DNA of 64,000 nucleotides from contig NZ_KB899501.1 of NCBI RefSeq assembly GCF_000378245.1, forward strand, positions 123,458-187,457, in the 5' to 3' direction. Under the pieces are notes generated by a model that was not told the DNA's origin, searched no databases, and saw nothing but the letters and a program-made list of their open reading frames with translations. Made by a program: the position numbers and the translations under genes. Source of the DNA: Aromatoleum toluclasticum ATCC 700605. Its GTDB lineage: Bacteria > Pseudomonadota > Gammaproteobacteria > Burkholderiales > Rhodocyclaceae. Of this stretch, positions 1-11,388 are shown in pieces (positions within the stretch are counted from its first letter, which is position 1; each line of letters begins with the position of its first letter).

Positions 1-2
1 CG

Positions 3-854
3 CTCGACAATGATGCGATGGGCGGATTATTCGAGCGCGGAAGGGCGACGGCATGCCCGCAACTCATCTTCGACGAGACGGCGCGCGAACGCATGATCGG
101 TTTCGCCGATGGTGATGCGCGGCGGCTGATGAACCTGATCGAGCAGGTCCAGGTTGCCGCCGAGACGGCGGGCGTGAATCCGGTCACCCCGGAATTCGTC
201 GACGACGCCCTGTCGAGCAAGCTCAGGCGCTTCGACAAGGGAGGCGAAGCCTTCTACGATCAGATTTCGGCCCTGCACAAGTCGGTGCGCGGTTCCAACC
301 CGGATGCCGCCCTGTACTGGCTGTGCCGGATGCTGGATGGCGGCGCGGATGCGCTATACCTCGGCCGCCGGCTTGTGCGCATGGCTGTCGAGGACATCGG
401 CCTGGCTGATCCGCGCGCGCTCGAAATCGCGCTGAACGCCTGCACGACCTACGAGCGGCTGGGCTCGCCCGAAGGCGAACTGGCGCTCGCGCAGGCAACC
501 ATCTTCCTTGCCTGCGCGGCGAAGTCGAACGCCGTCTACAAGGCCTACAACGCTGCGCGGCAGCACGTGGCGAACGACGTGTCGCGCCCGGTGCCGTTGC
601 ATCTGCGCAATGCGCCGACGAGGCTGATGAAGGAGTTGGGCTACGGCAAGACCTATCGCTATGCCCACGACGAGCCGGAAGCCTACGCTGCGGGCGAAAC
701 CTACCTCCCCGACGGGCTGGCGCCGCCGGGCTGGTATCGGCCTACGTCTTACGGCATGGAAGCGCGCATCACAGCCAAGCTCGAACATCTGCGCGAACTC
801 GATGCGGCTGTGACGCCGGAACCCAGGTCCGGCGAGCGCGGCAGGAAGGAATAA
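3..854 (+). CDS. rarA: RarA (MgsA) AAA+ recombination factor, 3' part
   Basis: The reading frame is open from the window edge, so the gene is 5' truncated here; an internal ATG at 18 is not the true start. The visible part is the C-terminal half of replication-associated recombination protein A, a clamp-loader-like AAA+ ATPase acting at stalled forks. It contains the lid-like segment with GDARRLMNLIE, the FYDQISALHKSVRGSNPDAA segment typical of the family, and the tetramerisation region with VRMAVEDIGLADP. The Walker motifs lie outside the window. The C-terminus is complete, with an unconserved Arg-rich tail. Family assignment is firm. Confidence 0.93.
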   Translation, partial: LDNDAMGGLFERGRATACPQLIFDETARERMIGFADGDARRLMNLIEQVQVAAETAGVNPVTPEFVDDALSSKLRRFDKGGEAFYDQISALHKSVRGSNPDAALYWLCRMLDGGADALYLGRRLVRMAVEDIGLADPRALEIALNACTTYERLGSPEGELALAQATIFLACAAKSNAVYKAYNAARQHVANDVSRPVPLHLRNAPTRLMKELGYGKTYRYAHDEPEAYAAGETYLPDGLAPPGWYRPTSYGMEARITAKLEHLRELDAAVTPEPRSGERGRKE

Positions 855-868
855 GGCGGTCCGGGGGC

Positions 869-1132
869 TCAGTGGGGTAGGGGATGGTCGGCCATGAAAC
901 GGGCCTGGACGTTCTTGGCGCGTTCGGCCTGTGCGATGTCGCCGCGCTCGGTGGCCCGGTCGATCAGGTCCTGCATATAGCCTGTGAGTACGAGCACGCC
1001 TTCGGTCGTCTGGACCATGCCGCAGACGATCTGTGCGGCGGCTCCATCGGGAATTCCTTCATGTTCGGCAATCAGCGCAACTTCGTCGTCGGTCAAATCG
1101 CAATAATCAAGGCAGTCACGGATCGACAGCAT
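869..1132 (-). CDS. Conserved hypothetical protein, 87 aa
   Basis: A small acidic, mainly helical soluble protein with no signal peptide or membrane segment. The start is supported by a strong ribosome binding site (GAGGAG) about 6 bases upstream of the ATG at 1132. It is convergent with rarA, with only 14 bases between them. I do not recognise a domain. The segment LTDDEVALIAEHEGIPD resembles small regulatory proteins of Rhodocyclales, but no function can be assigned. Confidence 0.7.
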   Translation of the reverse strand: MLSIRDCLDYCDLTDDEVALIAEHEGIPDGAAAQIVCGMVQTTEGVLVLTGYMQDLIDRATERGDIAQAERAKNVQARFMADHPLPH

Positions 1133-1379
1133 GCGTATCTCCTCAAATGTGGCGTGCGCCGTCTGTGCGGCGCTTCCTTCGGATATTTACTATAAGCCAC
1201 GAGGCGCCGAATTCAAGGAATTGTTTGCTCAAAATGTGTCGATAAATGATTGATTTGAATAATATAATTGTGCGTTGCGGCATTGCGGCAATTTTGCCCT
1301 AAAATGTCATGAGACAGAACGAGTTGGCGACGGATTACGAAGTGCCGTCGCAGTATTGATCGCCTATTCATTGATTTGA

Positions 1380-4105
<2,726 letters not shown>

Positions 4106-4255
4106 GCAGTCGTACCGTTGAACATAACCGCATGATTCTGAGTGAGTCCGGAGGATTGGGCAATGCCGGGCGAATTCCGCCGTCCTGCGGCGGATGCTTC
4201 CCGGGCGTGTGCGATCTTGATGCGTTAGAAAACACTTAAATGCATGGGGAGCATC

Positions 4256-4621
4256 ATGGCCGGAAAGTCCTTCGTTCAGATCACGCGCGATGTGTCCAAG
4301 GCTCTTTACACCTTGCGTGCCGAAACCCCCGAGGCAATGAACGGATTCAGCCAGCTTGCACGCGGCGCCTTGCGCGACGGGGCGCTTCCTGCGCTGCACA
4401 AGGAACTGATTGCGTTGGCGATCGGCGTCTCTTCACGCTGCGATGCCTGCATAGGCTTTAACGTGAAGACCCTGATCGGCCTCGGGGTGGCCCGCGGCCA
4501 GCTGATGGAGGCCCGTGCCATCTGTACGTACATGGGCGGCGGTCCGACCCTGATGTATGCGGCGGAGGCGGTTCGGGCATACGAGGAGTTTCAGGAAGTC
4601 GGCGCGAAGGTGCCGGCCTGA
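4256..4621 (+). CDS. Carboxymuconolactone decarboxylase/AhpD-family protein
   Basis: 121-aa all-helical protein with the AhpD-like signature: RCDACIGFNVKTLIGLG carries the CxxC redox pair and the downstream segment of the CMD fold. Such proteins act as peroxidase partners or small redox enzymes; the substrate here is unknown. The ATG at 4256 is preferred over the ATG at 4244 because a GGGGAG ribosome binding site lies just upstream. It is a monocistronic unit divergent from mltF. Confidence 0.85.
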   Translation: MAGKSFVQITRDVSKALYTLRAETPEAMNGFSQLARGALRDGALPALHKELIALAIGVSSRCDACIGFNVKTLIGLGVARGQLMEARAICTYMGGGPTLMYAAEAVRAYEEFQEVGAKVPA

Positions 4622-4661
4622 TGCCATTGGGCGCGCGCATAAAAAATTTTTTGTGTTGTTG

Positions 4662-4689
4662 TTGCCGCGCGGAATTTTCTGCGTATAAT
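4662..4689 (+). promoter_or_regulatory. Promoter of tRNA-Ser
   Basis: A perfect -10 (TATAAT, 4684-4689) lies 34 bases upstream of the tRNA-Ser gene, with a -35-like TTGCCG at 4662-4667 and a 16-base spacer. Confidence 0.7.
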
Positions 4690-4723
4690 TCGGCCTCCCG
4701 CAAGGCTAGCCCATGTGGGAGTC

Positions 4724-4814
<91 letters not shown>

Positions 4815-4851
4815 CTGTTGCCAGGTCCCGAACGGGACTGTGTCAGCAAAT

Positions 4852-4928
4852 GCGCCCGTAGCTCAGTTGGATAGAGTACCTGGCTACGAACCAGGGGGTC
4901 GAGGGTTCGAATCCTGCCGGGCGCGCCA
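4852..4928 (+). tRNA. tRNA-Arg (ACG), copy 1
   Basis: The acceptor stem GCGCCCG (4852-4858) pairs with CGGGCGC (4918-4924), the anticodon loop is CTACGAA (ACG), and CCA is encoded. Length is 77 nt. It differs from the copy at 5053 by one base in the T stem. Confidence 0.96.
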
Positions 4929-4942
4929 GTCTTGATTGAAAT

Positions 4943-4964
4943 GGGCATCTTCGGGTGCCCTTTT
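4943..4964 (+). terminator. Intrinsic terminator after tRNA-Ser/tRNA-Arg
   Basis: A 7-bp stem (GGGCATC/GGTGCCC, one G-U pair) closes a TTCG tetraloop and is followed by TTTT. Confidence 0.75.
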
Positions 4965-5012
4965 CGTTTATGGATGGGGAATTTGGCACGCAGGAATGCG
5001 GAGCGTGCGGAC

Positions 5013-5040
5013 TTGACCGATTCAAAAAGCAGGCTATAAT
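5013..5040 (+). promoter_or_regulatory. Promoter of second tRNA-Arg
   Basis: TTGACC (5013-5018), a 16-base spacer and TATAAT (5035-5040) form a near-consensus sigma-70 promoter 13 bases upstream of the tRNA gene. Confidence 0.85.
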
Positions 5041-5052
5041 GCTGCTTCTTTA

Positions 5053-5129
5053 GCGCCCGTAGCTCAGTTGGATAGAGTACCTGGCTACGAACCAGGGGGT
5101 CGTGGGTTCGAATCCTGCCGGGCGCGCCA
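5053..5129 (+). tRNA. tRNA-Arg (ACG), copy 2
   Basis: Same acceptor, D and anticodon arms as the copy at 4852 (anticodon ACG, CCA encoded), with one T-stem difference. It has its own promoter and terminator, so it is a separate transcription unit. Confidence 0.96.
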
Positions 5130-5136
5130 CGGTTAT

Positions 5137-5174
5137 AAGCAAAAAGGCCAGTCGAAAGACTGGCCTTTTTGCTT
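5137..5174 (+). terminator. Terminator after tRNA-Arg copy 2
   Basis: A long stem (AAGCAAAAAGGCCAGTC with its complement) closes a GAAA loop. It has T runs on both strands, so it can serve tRNA-Arg and the convergent small membrane gene. Confidence 0.85.
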
Positions 5175-5226
5175 TCCGTGCGCCCGATTCGAACTTGCGA
5201 GCTTCCCGGGGCCTTCCCGCGCACCG

Positions 5227-5433
5227 TTACATTGCCTGGAACAGGTAGGCAAACACGACCAAGCCCATTACGAACCAGAAAACGAGAAAAGCCGGCCAGC
5301 GAACCTTGTTGAACCACGTGTCGTCGAGTCGCCGTTTCGGTGCTGCTTCCGGATCGGCCGCGTGTGTTCGACGGTCCTCGGTGGAAAGCTCCGGCGGTGT
5401 GCCAGGGCCGGGATAGTAGTTGATGGCTGACAT
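5227..5433 (-). CDS. Small single-pass membrane protein, 68 aa
   Basis: Soluble N-terminus rich in Pro, Glu and Lys, then one membrane segment (WPAFLVFWFVMGLVVFAYLF) ending almost at the C-terminus. The ATG at 5433 has a strong GGAGGAGGGG upstream. It follows the SulP gene at a distance of 191 bases and might be cotranscribed with it. Function is unknown. Confidence 0.7.
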   Translation of the reverse strand: MSAINYYPGPGTPPELSTEDRRTHAADPEAAPKRRLDDTWFNKVRWPAFLVFWFVMGLVVFAYLFQAM

Positions 5434-5624
5434 GATGGACCCCTCCTCCCGAACGTCTATTCGTTCATGTCGGGCCGCGTCCGGTAGCGACCCACTTCCA
5501 GTATAGACACGCTTATCGAGCGCATCCGAGTAGAGCGGTTCGTGCAGGCCGGGGAAACGAAAAGGGGGACGCAAGCTGCGTCCCCCGTGCAGGCGGCATA
5601 CGGGCCGATCGGTCGGATGTCCGG

Positions 5625-7193
5625 TCAGCCGGCGGCAGTCTGGATGCGCTGGAACACCTCCGGCAGATTCACGACGCGGTTGCCGACCAATTCGATGCGC
5701 GGGAGGGCAACCCCGGCACGGTGCAGCTTGTCGGAATTGCTGCGTTCTGCGACCCACACCTGCACCTGCGGATGGCGGTTGAGCAGCTCGGCGAGCATCA
5801 GCGCGCCGGTGGCGTCGAGGTAGGACATCTCGCACAGGTCCAGCGTCCGCACCTTTCCGTCCGCGAGACGTGCGGCGATTTCGCCTGCCACGCTCGAACT
5901 CGTCAGGAAGCTGATCCCCTGATTGACCGAGAGTACCGCCTGTCCGCGCAGGTCGCGCACGTCGACTCGATGGTCGCCCAGCATGCCGCGCAAGGCGAGG
6001 ACGAGCATCAGGGCGATACCCACCGGAACCGAGACCGTCAGGTCGATGGTGACGGTCAAGAGCACCGTCAGCACCGTGAGCATGCCCTCGCGCCGGTCGA
6101 TTCTCGCGATGGTGCGGATTTCATGCACTTCGATGAGGCGGTGCGCGGTGAGCAGCAGCACCGCGGCAAGCGAGGCCATGGGCAGCAGGCTGATGGCGCC
6201 GTAGAGCAGGGCAACGAAGGCAGCGAGGAACACAGCGTGCAGGATTGCGGCCGTCTTTTCCGTCCCGCCGCTCATGACATTGGTGCTGCCGCGCACGATC
6301 ACGCCCGATGTCGGCAGTCCGCCGATGAAGGGGACGACGAGATTCGCCAGACCGAGGCCGAACAGTTCGCGGTCCGGGTTGTGACGGGTGTTCGTCATCG
6401 CGTCCAGCGCCTTGGACGAGAGTAGCGATTCGACGGCGATCAGGATGCCGAGCGTGAATGCGGCAGGGACGATTTTGTCCAGATGGGTTGTCAGTGTTGC
6501 GAGGAAATCCGGCGAAACACCGACGCTGGCGACGGAAATCTCGTATAGCGCGCCGATGGTGCGTACGGGGTGAGCGGCGCTGGCCAGCGCCAGGGACAGG
6601 AGGGTGCCGGTGAGTAGTGCGACCAGGGGTGCTGGCAGCCATTTCGCCAGGCGCGTCCGGCCCCACAGCAGCGCAGCGGCGACCGTGGTGATCATGACCA
6701 CCAGCTCCCACGGGTTACCGTCGCGCAGGTGAGTGGCCGTGTAGGCGAGTTTTTCGATGATGTCGTGTCCCTTGGCCTCGATTCCGAGTCCGGCCGGAAT
6801 CTGGCCGAGCAGGATCAGGACCCCGATGCCGGTGGTGAATCCGACGATGACCGAGTGCGGCATCAGTTCCATTGCCTTGCCGAGGCGAAGGAGGCCGATG
6901 GCGATGACGACCAGCCCGGCGAGGAATGTCGCCGCGAGGAGGACTTGCGGGCCGTGTTCGGCGATCAACCCGTAGATGATGGTGATGAAGGCCGCTGCAG
7001 GGCCGGAAACCTGGAAGCGGGAGCTGCCGAACAGGCCGGCGATCAAGCCGCCTGCGACCCCCGAAACGATGCCGGCCATGGGGTTTGCTCCCGATGCGAT
7101 CGCGAAGGCGATGCATAGCGGGAGAGCGACGACCGCAACGATGAAACCGGCAAAAATGTTGTTGGGGCTGAATCCCGATATGAGTGTTTTCAA
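5625..7193 (-). CDS. SulP-family anion transporter with STAS domain
   Basis: A 522-aa inner-membrane transporter. Ten or more hydrophobic segments run from residue about 10 to 400, with SulP features (NNIFAGFIVAVVALPLCIAF near the N-terminus, VPFIGGLPTSGVIVRGSTNV in the core). A STAS domain follows from about residue 430 (LDLCEMSYLDATGALMLAELL). The start is a TTG at 7193, 5 bases after a perfect AGGAGG. It is followed upstream by a beta carbonic anhydrase gene 38 bases away, an arrangement known for bicarbonate-transporting SulP proteins, so HCO3- is a likelier substrate than sulfate. That substrate is an inference from context. Confidence 0.9.
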   Translation of the reverse strand: MKTLISGFSPNNIFAGFIVAVVALPLCIAFAIASGANPMAGIVSGVAGGLIAGLFGSSRFQVSGPAAAFITIIYGLIAEHGPQVLLAATFLAGLVVIAIGLLRLGKAMELMPHSVIVGFTTGIGVLILLGQIPAGLGIEAKGHDIIEKLAYTATHLRDGNPWELVVMITTVAAALLWGRTRLAKWLPAPLVALLTGTLLSLALASAAHPVRTIGALYEISVASVGVSPDFLATLTTHLDKIVPAAFTLGILIAVESLLSSKALDAMTNTRHNPDRELFGLGLANLVVPFIGGLPTSGVIVRGSTNVMSGGTEKTAAILHAVFLAAFVALLYGAISLLPMASLAAVLLLTAHRLIEVHEIRTIARIDRREGMLTVLTVLLTVTIDLTVSVPVGIALMLVLALRGMLGDHRVDVRDLRGQAVLSVNQGISFLTSSSVAGEIAARLADGKVRTLDLCEMSYLDATGALMLAELLNRHPQVQVWVAERSNSDKLHRAGVALPRIELVGNRVVNLPEVFQRIQTAAG

Positions 7194-7231
7194 GCTGACC
7201 TCCTGAATCAGTGGGCGCGTGACGCGATGGC

Positions 7232-7945
7232 TCACGACGCCGCAAGCAGGGCCGTGGTACGCGGTCGGGCCGGAAGACTGCGGCGGACAACCGGTGCGAA
7301 GGCAAGTTGCTCGGGGTCGTATGCTTCGACGACTCCTCGCTCGATGACGTAATACCAGCCGTGGAGAGCCAGGCTGCCGTCGGCGACGCGACGGGCCACT
7401 GCCGGGTACGTCATCAGGTTTGCAAGATGCTGGACGACCATGGCCTGTTCGGTCGCGCGCATCATGTGCTCGCGCTCCACCCGGCCGCCGAACCGCGGCC
7501 GGGCGGAGGGGGCGCCATGAGCCCGCTGTGCCAGTACGAGATCGCGCACCCGGCTTCCCTGTGCGAGCCATTTGCGGGTGAGCGCCAGTTCGTCGGGATG
7601 TTCGGTCTGGTACAGGGCGGCGCATGCGCCGCAGTGCGAGTGGCCGCAGACGACGATTTCCGATACTCCAAGGACGGATACCGCGTACTCGATGCCGGCG
7701 CCGGTGGAGCTGCATTCCTGTCCCGGACGGTGCGCGGGAACCATGTTGCCGACATTACGCATCACGAACAGGTCGCCCGGGTCCGACTGGGTGAGTGCAT
7801 GCGGGATGATGCGGGAGTCAGCGCAGGTTATGAACAGCGTGTCGGGGTTTTGCCCTTCGCGCACGAGTTCGACGAACTTCGACCGGTTCTTCCGGAAGTA
7901 GCTGCGATGGAACCGTGCGACGCCTTTGACGAGGGAATCGACCAT
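7232..7945 (-). CDS. Beta-class carbonic anhydrase
   Basis: Interconverts CO2 and bicarbonate. The zinc ligands are visible: Cys in ITCADSRI (with the Asp-Arg dyad) and His/Cys in GHSHCGA. Length is 237 aa, a little long because of an unconserved C-terminal tail. The ATG at 7945 has AGGAGC upstream. It lies just upstream of the SulP gene on the same strand and is probably cotranscribed, which suggests coupling of bicarbonate uptake and CO2 hydration. Confidence 0.95.
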   Translation of the reverse strand: MVDSLVKGVARFHRSYFRKNRSKFVELVREGQNPDTLFITCADSRIIPHALTQSDPGDLFVMRNVGNMVPAHRPGQECSSTGAGIEYAVSVLGVSEIVVCGHSHCGACAALYQTEHPDELALTRKWLAQGSRVRDLVLAQRAHGAPSARPRFGGRVEREHMMRATEQAMVVQHLANLMTYPAVARRVADGSLALHGWYYVIERGVVEAYDPEQLAFAPVVRRSLPARPRTTALLAAS

Positions 7946-8352
7946 GTTGAAGCTCCTGTGAAGACGGGGAACGGCACTTGCCGCCGGTCCCTACCGCAGT
8001 TTCCATGCCAACGAATTAAAAACCCTTTCCGATCAAGGTCTTTAGCGCGCAGGGGAAGGCGCTGTACGGACGTGGTGCTGCAGCGCGCCAAAAAACTGTC
8101 GGTTCCTGACGACTTCATTCGTGTCTATTTTGCAGGCTATTGATTTGCTGAGAGAATTCGTGTCGCCGGAGAGCGACGGCCTCCCCGGGGTGTCCGCGCC
8201 CGAACCGATGACCGTCGTACCGTTCCGCAGCGAAGCGTTCGGCGATCGTGGGCGGTAACCGTCAGCGGCGCAGGATCTTCCTGCACCTTATCCCAGGCGC
8301 GGGGCGCATTGCTCCAGGGGTGCGGAGATCAGGGTCCGAAACCCGGTCGCCC
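7946..8352 (-). other. 407-base intergenic stretch
   Basis: No coding frame with a ribosome binding site or recognisable product is visible. The part next to the carbonic anhydrase gene is AT-richer and probably holds its promoter; no clear -35/-10 pair can be called. The remainder shows nothing recognisable. Confidence 0.4.
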
Positions 8353-9573
8353 TCAGCTGCCCCCGCCCTGCGCTTCTCCGGCGAGCCGGCGCAGTACGCG
8401 CAGCATGTAGCGGCCGGCCCGGCCGTCCGGCTCCAGTCCGTTCATCTTCTGGACATCCTGGATGGCTTCTCGGCTGGTCTTCCCGATTATCCCGTCGATC
8501 TCCCCGACCGGATAACCCAGGCGTGTCAGCAGGGCCTGCACCTCGCGGCGTTCGGTCCGTGAGAGGCCGGGATCGTCCGTCGGCCATGGTTTGACGAAAG
8601 CTCCACCGCCGCGCAGCCGATCGGACAGGTGGGCAATCGCAAGCGCATAGGTTTCGGCGGTGTTGTACGAATAGAGCGCCTCGAAGTTCCGTTGCACGAG
8701 GAAGATGGGCCCGCCCTCGCCCGCGGGCAGCAGGATGGCCGCTGCGGTGGTCGAGGGCTCGAGCGGAAGACCGTCGATACGCCGGACGCCCAGTCGCCCC
8801 CATTCCGCGATCGAGCGCTTGTTGTGCCTGCCCGCGAGTGCGAAGTCGAATCCGGCCGGCAGTGTCACCTCATGCCCCCACGGTTGTCCGCTGACCCAGC
8901 CGGCCTGGGCGAGGAAATTCGCCGTCGAGGCGAGAGCGTCGGGAATGCTGTCGATGAGATCGCGCCGGCCGTCGCCGTCGAAGTCCACCGCCACCCGTGC
9001 GAAGGTTGAAGGCATGAACTGCGTGTGCCCGAAGGCGCCCGCCCACGAGCCGGTCAGCCGCGCTGCGTCGACATCGCCGCTCTCGATGATTTTCAGGGTT
9101 GCGAAGAATTCGCTGCGGAAAAAACTCTGCCGTCGACCGAAGCAGGACAAGGTGGAGAGCGAGGCCAGCAGCGGGCGTTTGCCGAAGTTGCGGCCGAAGT
9201 TGCTCTCGATGCCCCATACAGCCACGATCGTTGCCCGGTCGATGCCGTATCGCGTCTCGACCTCCTGCAGTGTCGTGGCCCACTGTGCCATCATCGCCTG
9301 GCCATCGGCGATGCGTTCGTCGTCAACGAGTCCTGACAAATAGTCCCAGATCGGCGTGCGGAACTCGGGTTGGTAATCGAGTTGGTCAAGGACAGAACGG
9401 TCGGGTTCGAGCGCCCGTGTGAGTGCATCGAAGGTTTCCGTCCTGATGCCACGCGTCTGTGCTTCCGCGCGCAACTCGCCGATGCAGCGTTCGAAGGATG
9501 CATCGGCTGCTGCGGGCAGCGACAACAGGGTGGTCAAAAGGGCGCTGCAGGCAACGGCGGGCTTCAGGATCAT
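8353..9573 (-). CDS. MltB-type lytic murein transglycosylase with peptidoglycan-binding domain
   Basis: A secreted 406-aa peptidoglycan lyase. The N-terminus has a signal peptide (ACSALLTTLLSLPAAADA). Residues about 30-320 are the SLT_2/MltB domain, with the catalytic Glu in VAVWGIESNFGRNFG, then GAFGHTQFMPSTF and DFDGDGRRDL. Residues about 335-395 form a PG_binding_1 module (LLTRLGYPVGEIDGIIGKTS). The ATG at 9573 gives the signal peptide directly. There is no lipobox, so it is probably periplasmic and soluble. No neighbour suggests a special role. Confidence 0.92.
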   Translation of the reverse strand: MILKPAVACSALLTTLLSLPAAADASFERCIGELRAEAQTRGIRTETFDALTRALEPDRSVLDQLDYQPEFRTPIWDYLSGLVDDERIADGQAMMAQWATTLQEVETRYGIDRATIVAVWGIESNFGRNFGKRPLLASLSTLSCFGRRQSFFRSEFFATLKIIESGDVDAARLTGSWAGAFGHTQFMPSTFARVAVDFDGDGRRDLIDSIPDALASTANFLAQAGWVSGQPWGHEVTLPAGFDFALAGRHNKRSIAEWGRLGVRRIDGLPLEPSTTAAAILLPAGEGGPIFLVQRNFEALYSYNTAETYALAIAHLSDRLRGGGAFVKPWPTDDPGLSRTERREVQALLTRLGYPVGEIDGIIGKTSREAIQDVQKMNGLEPDGRAGRYMLRVLRRLAGEAQGGGS

Positions 9574-9887
9574 CGCGAATGGACTTTGGGTCGCAGATTT
9601 TCGAGTAAATGGTACTCCCGATGCGACTGGTGCGGAGGCGGGAATGCGCTGAGCGGACCGTTGCGTCAGCCTTCAACGCGATGAGCGATTGTCGCGGGCG
9701 GTCGTGATCGCTGCCGGCGAAGCGACGTGCATGCGTGTGCCGCAGAATTTGCTTACGTTCACGGTGGTGCGTCCCGGGCGGGATCCGGCGTTCTTGACGT
9801 ATCCTTCGGACGCGCCGGGCGGGAGCCGGACCATGAGTGCTCCGCCTTTCCCCGATTCGCACCCCTGAATGTCGACGGTAGATCAGC
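9574..9887. other. 314-base intergenic stretch between divergent genes
   Basis: It separates the divergent transglycosylase and manC genes and should hold both promoters. I see no strong sigma-70 pair, RNA gene or convincing short ORF in it. Confidence 0.4.
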
Positions 9888-11333
9888 ATGCACCTTCACC
9901 CCGTAATCCTTTCCGGCGGTTCCGGCACACGGCTATGGCCGCTCTCCCGCGAGCAATATCCCAAGCAGCTGCTGGCGCTGATCGGCGACGACACCATGCT
10001 CCAGCAGACCGCGACCCGGCTCGATGGTTTTGCCGGAAGCCTTCCCGTTGCAGCCGAGCCCATCGTTGTGTGTAACGAAGAGTACCGTTTCATCACGGCC
10101 GAGCAGCTGCGTGCGACAGGACGTCCGGCGTACCGCATCCTGCTCGAGCCCATCGGCCGCAATACCGCTCCGGCGCTGACACTCGCTGCCCTTACGGTGG
10201 CGCGCGAAAACGGTGACGGGGTGCTTCTGGTCATGCCTGCCGATCACGTCGTCCGCGAGCCTGAAGCATTCCATCGTGCCGTCGCGATCGGGCTCGAGGC
10301 GGCGCAGGGCGGCGCAATGGTCACGTTTGGCATCGTCCCGGAACGCGCGGAAACCGGTTACGGCTACATCCGTTCCGGCAGCGAATGCGGTCCGGGTGTG
10401 CGCGAGGTCGCAGCCTTCGTCGAGAAGCCGGACGCGGACACCGCGGCGGAGTACGTCGCAAGCGGGGCCTACCTCTGGAACAGTGGCCTGTTCATGGTGC
10501 ACGCCAGCGTATGGCTCGACGCGATCGGCCACTTCAACCCGGCGATGCTGAGCGCGTGCGAGGCCAGCCTGGACGGCGCGGTTCGCGACATCGACTTCAT
10601 ACGGATAGGGCGGGACGCTTTCGAGGCCTGCCCATCCGACTCGATCGACTACGCGGTGATGGAGAAGCTTGCCGGTGCGCCCGAACTGGGTATCGCACCG
10701 TGCGTCGTGCCGATGTCGGTCGGCTGGTCCGACGTCGGCGCCTGGGATGCGCTGTGGTCTCTTGCGGAGAAGGACTGCGCCGGCAATGCGGCGCGCGGCG
10801 ACGTCGTATTCGAGGGCACCACCGACAGCCTCGTCCATGCCACCAGCCGCATGGTCGCATGTGTTGGGTTGGACGGGCTCGTCGTCGTCGAAACGCCCGA
10901 CGTCGTGATGGTCGCGCACAGGGACCGCACGCAGGACGTCAAGAAGGTCGTCTCGCGCCTAAAGGCGGACAAGCGTAGCCAGGTTTACGCACATCGCAAG
11001 ATCCACCGGCCGTGGGGTTGTTACGATTCGGTCGACGATGGACAGCGCTTCCAGGTCAAGCACATCGAAGTGAAACCGGGTGCCGCGCTCAGCCTGCAGA
11101 TGCACCATCACCGTGCCGAGCACTGGATCGTCGTGCGTGGCACCGCGAAGGTCACGCGGGGCGACGAAACCTTCCTGCTCACCGAAAACCAGTCGACCTA
11201 CATCCCGCTGGGGGTAACACACCGTCTCGAGAACCCGGGAAAGATGATGCTCGAGATGATCGAGGTCCAGTCCGGGAGCTATCTCGGCGAAGACGACATC
11301 GTGCGCTTCGAGGATACCTACGGTCGCAAGTGA
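9888..11333 (+). CDS. manC: Mannose-1-phosphate guanylyltransferase/mannose-6-phosphate isomerase
   Basis: Bifunctional type II enzyme (ManC/AlgA/XanB family) that makes GDP-mannose for capsule, exopolysaccharide or LPS. Residues 1-290 are the nucleotidyltransferase domain (ILSGGSGTRLWPLSREQYPKQ at the N-terminus, FVEKPD pyrophosphorylase motif). Residues about 350-480 form the cupin isomerase domain (QMHHHRAEHWIVVRGTAKV). At 481 aa it is standard length. The ATG at 9888 starts in the usual place, though the ribosome binding site is weak. No other polysaccharide genes are adjacent. Confidence 0.95.
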   Translation: MHLHPVILSGGSGTRLWPLSREQYPKQLLALIGDDTMLQQTATRLDGFAGSLPVAAEPIVVCNEEYRFITAEQLRATGRPAYRILLEPIGRNTAPALTLAALTVARENGDGVLLVMPADHVVREPEAFHRAVAIGLEAAQGGAMVTFGIVPERAETGYGYIRSGSECGPGVREVAAFVEKPDADTAAEYVASGAYLWNSGLFMVHASVWLDAIGHFNPAMLSACEASLDGAVRDIDFIRIGRDAFEACPSDSIDYAVMEKLAGAPELGIAPCVVPMSVGWSDVGAWDALWSLAEKDCAGNAARGDVVFEGTTDSLVHATSRMVACVGLDGLVVVETPDVVMVAHRDRTQDVKKVVSRLKADKRSQVYAHRKIHRPWGCYDSVDDGQRFQVKHIEVKPGAALSLQMHHHRAEHWIVVRGTAKVTRGDETFLLTENQSTYIPLGVTHRLENPGKMMLEMIEVQSGSYLGEDDIVRFEDTYGRK

Positions 11334-11388
11334 CAGGGGCACTTGGCGGACGGACCTGGCGTCCGTCCGGACGGCGGGGCGGCTCCTA

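Noticed and set aside
11348..11368. Hairpin GGACGGA/TCCGTCC between manC and bamD as terminator
   Set aside because: No T run on either strand, so it does not qualify as an intrinsic terminator by eye.
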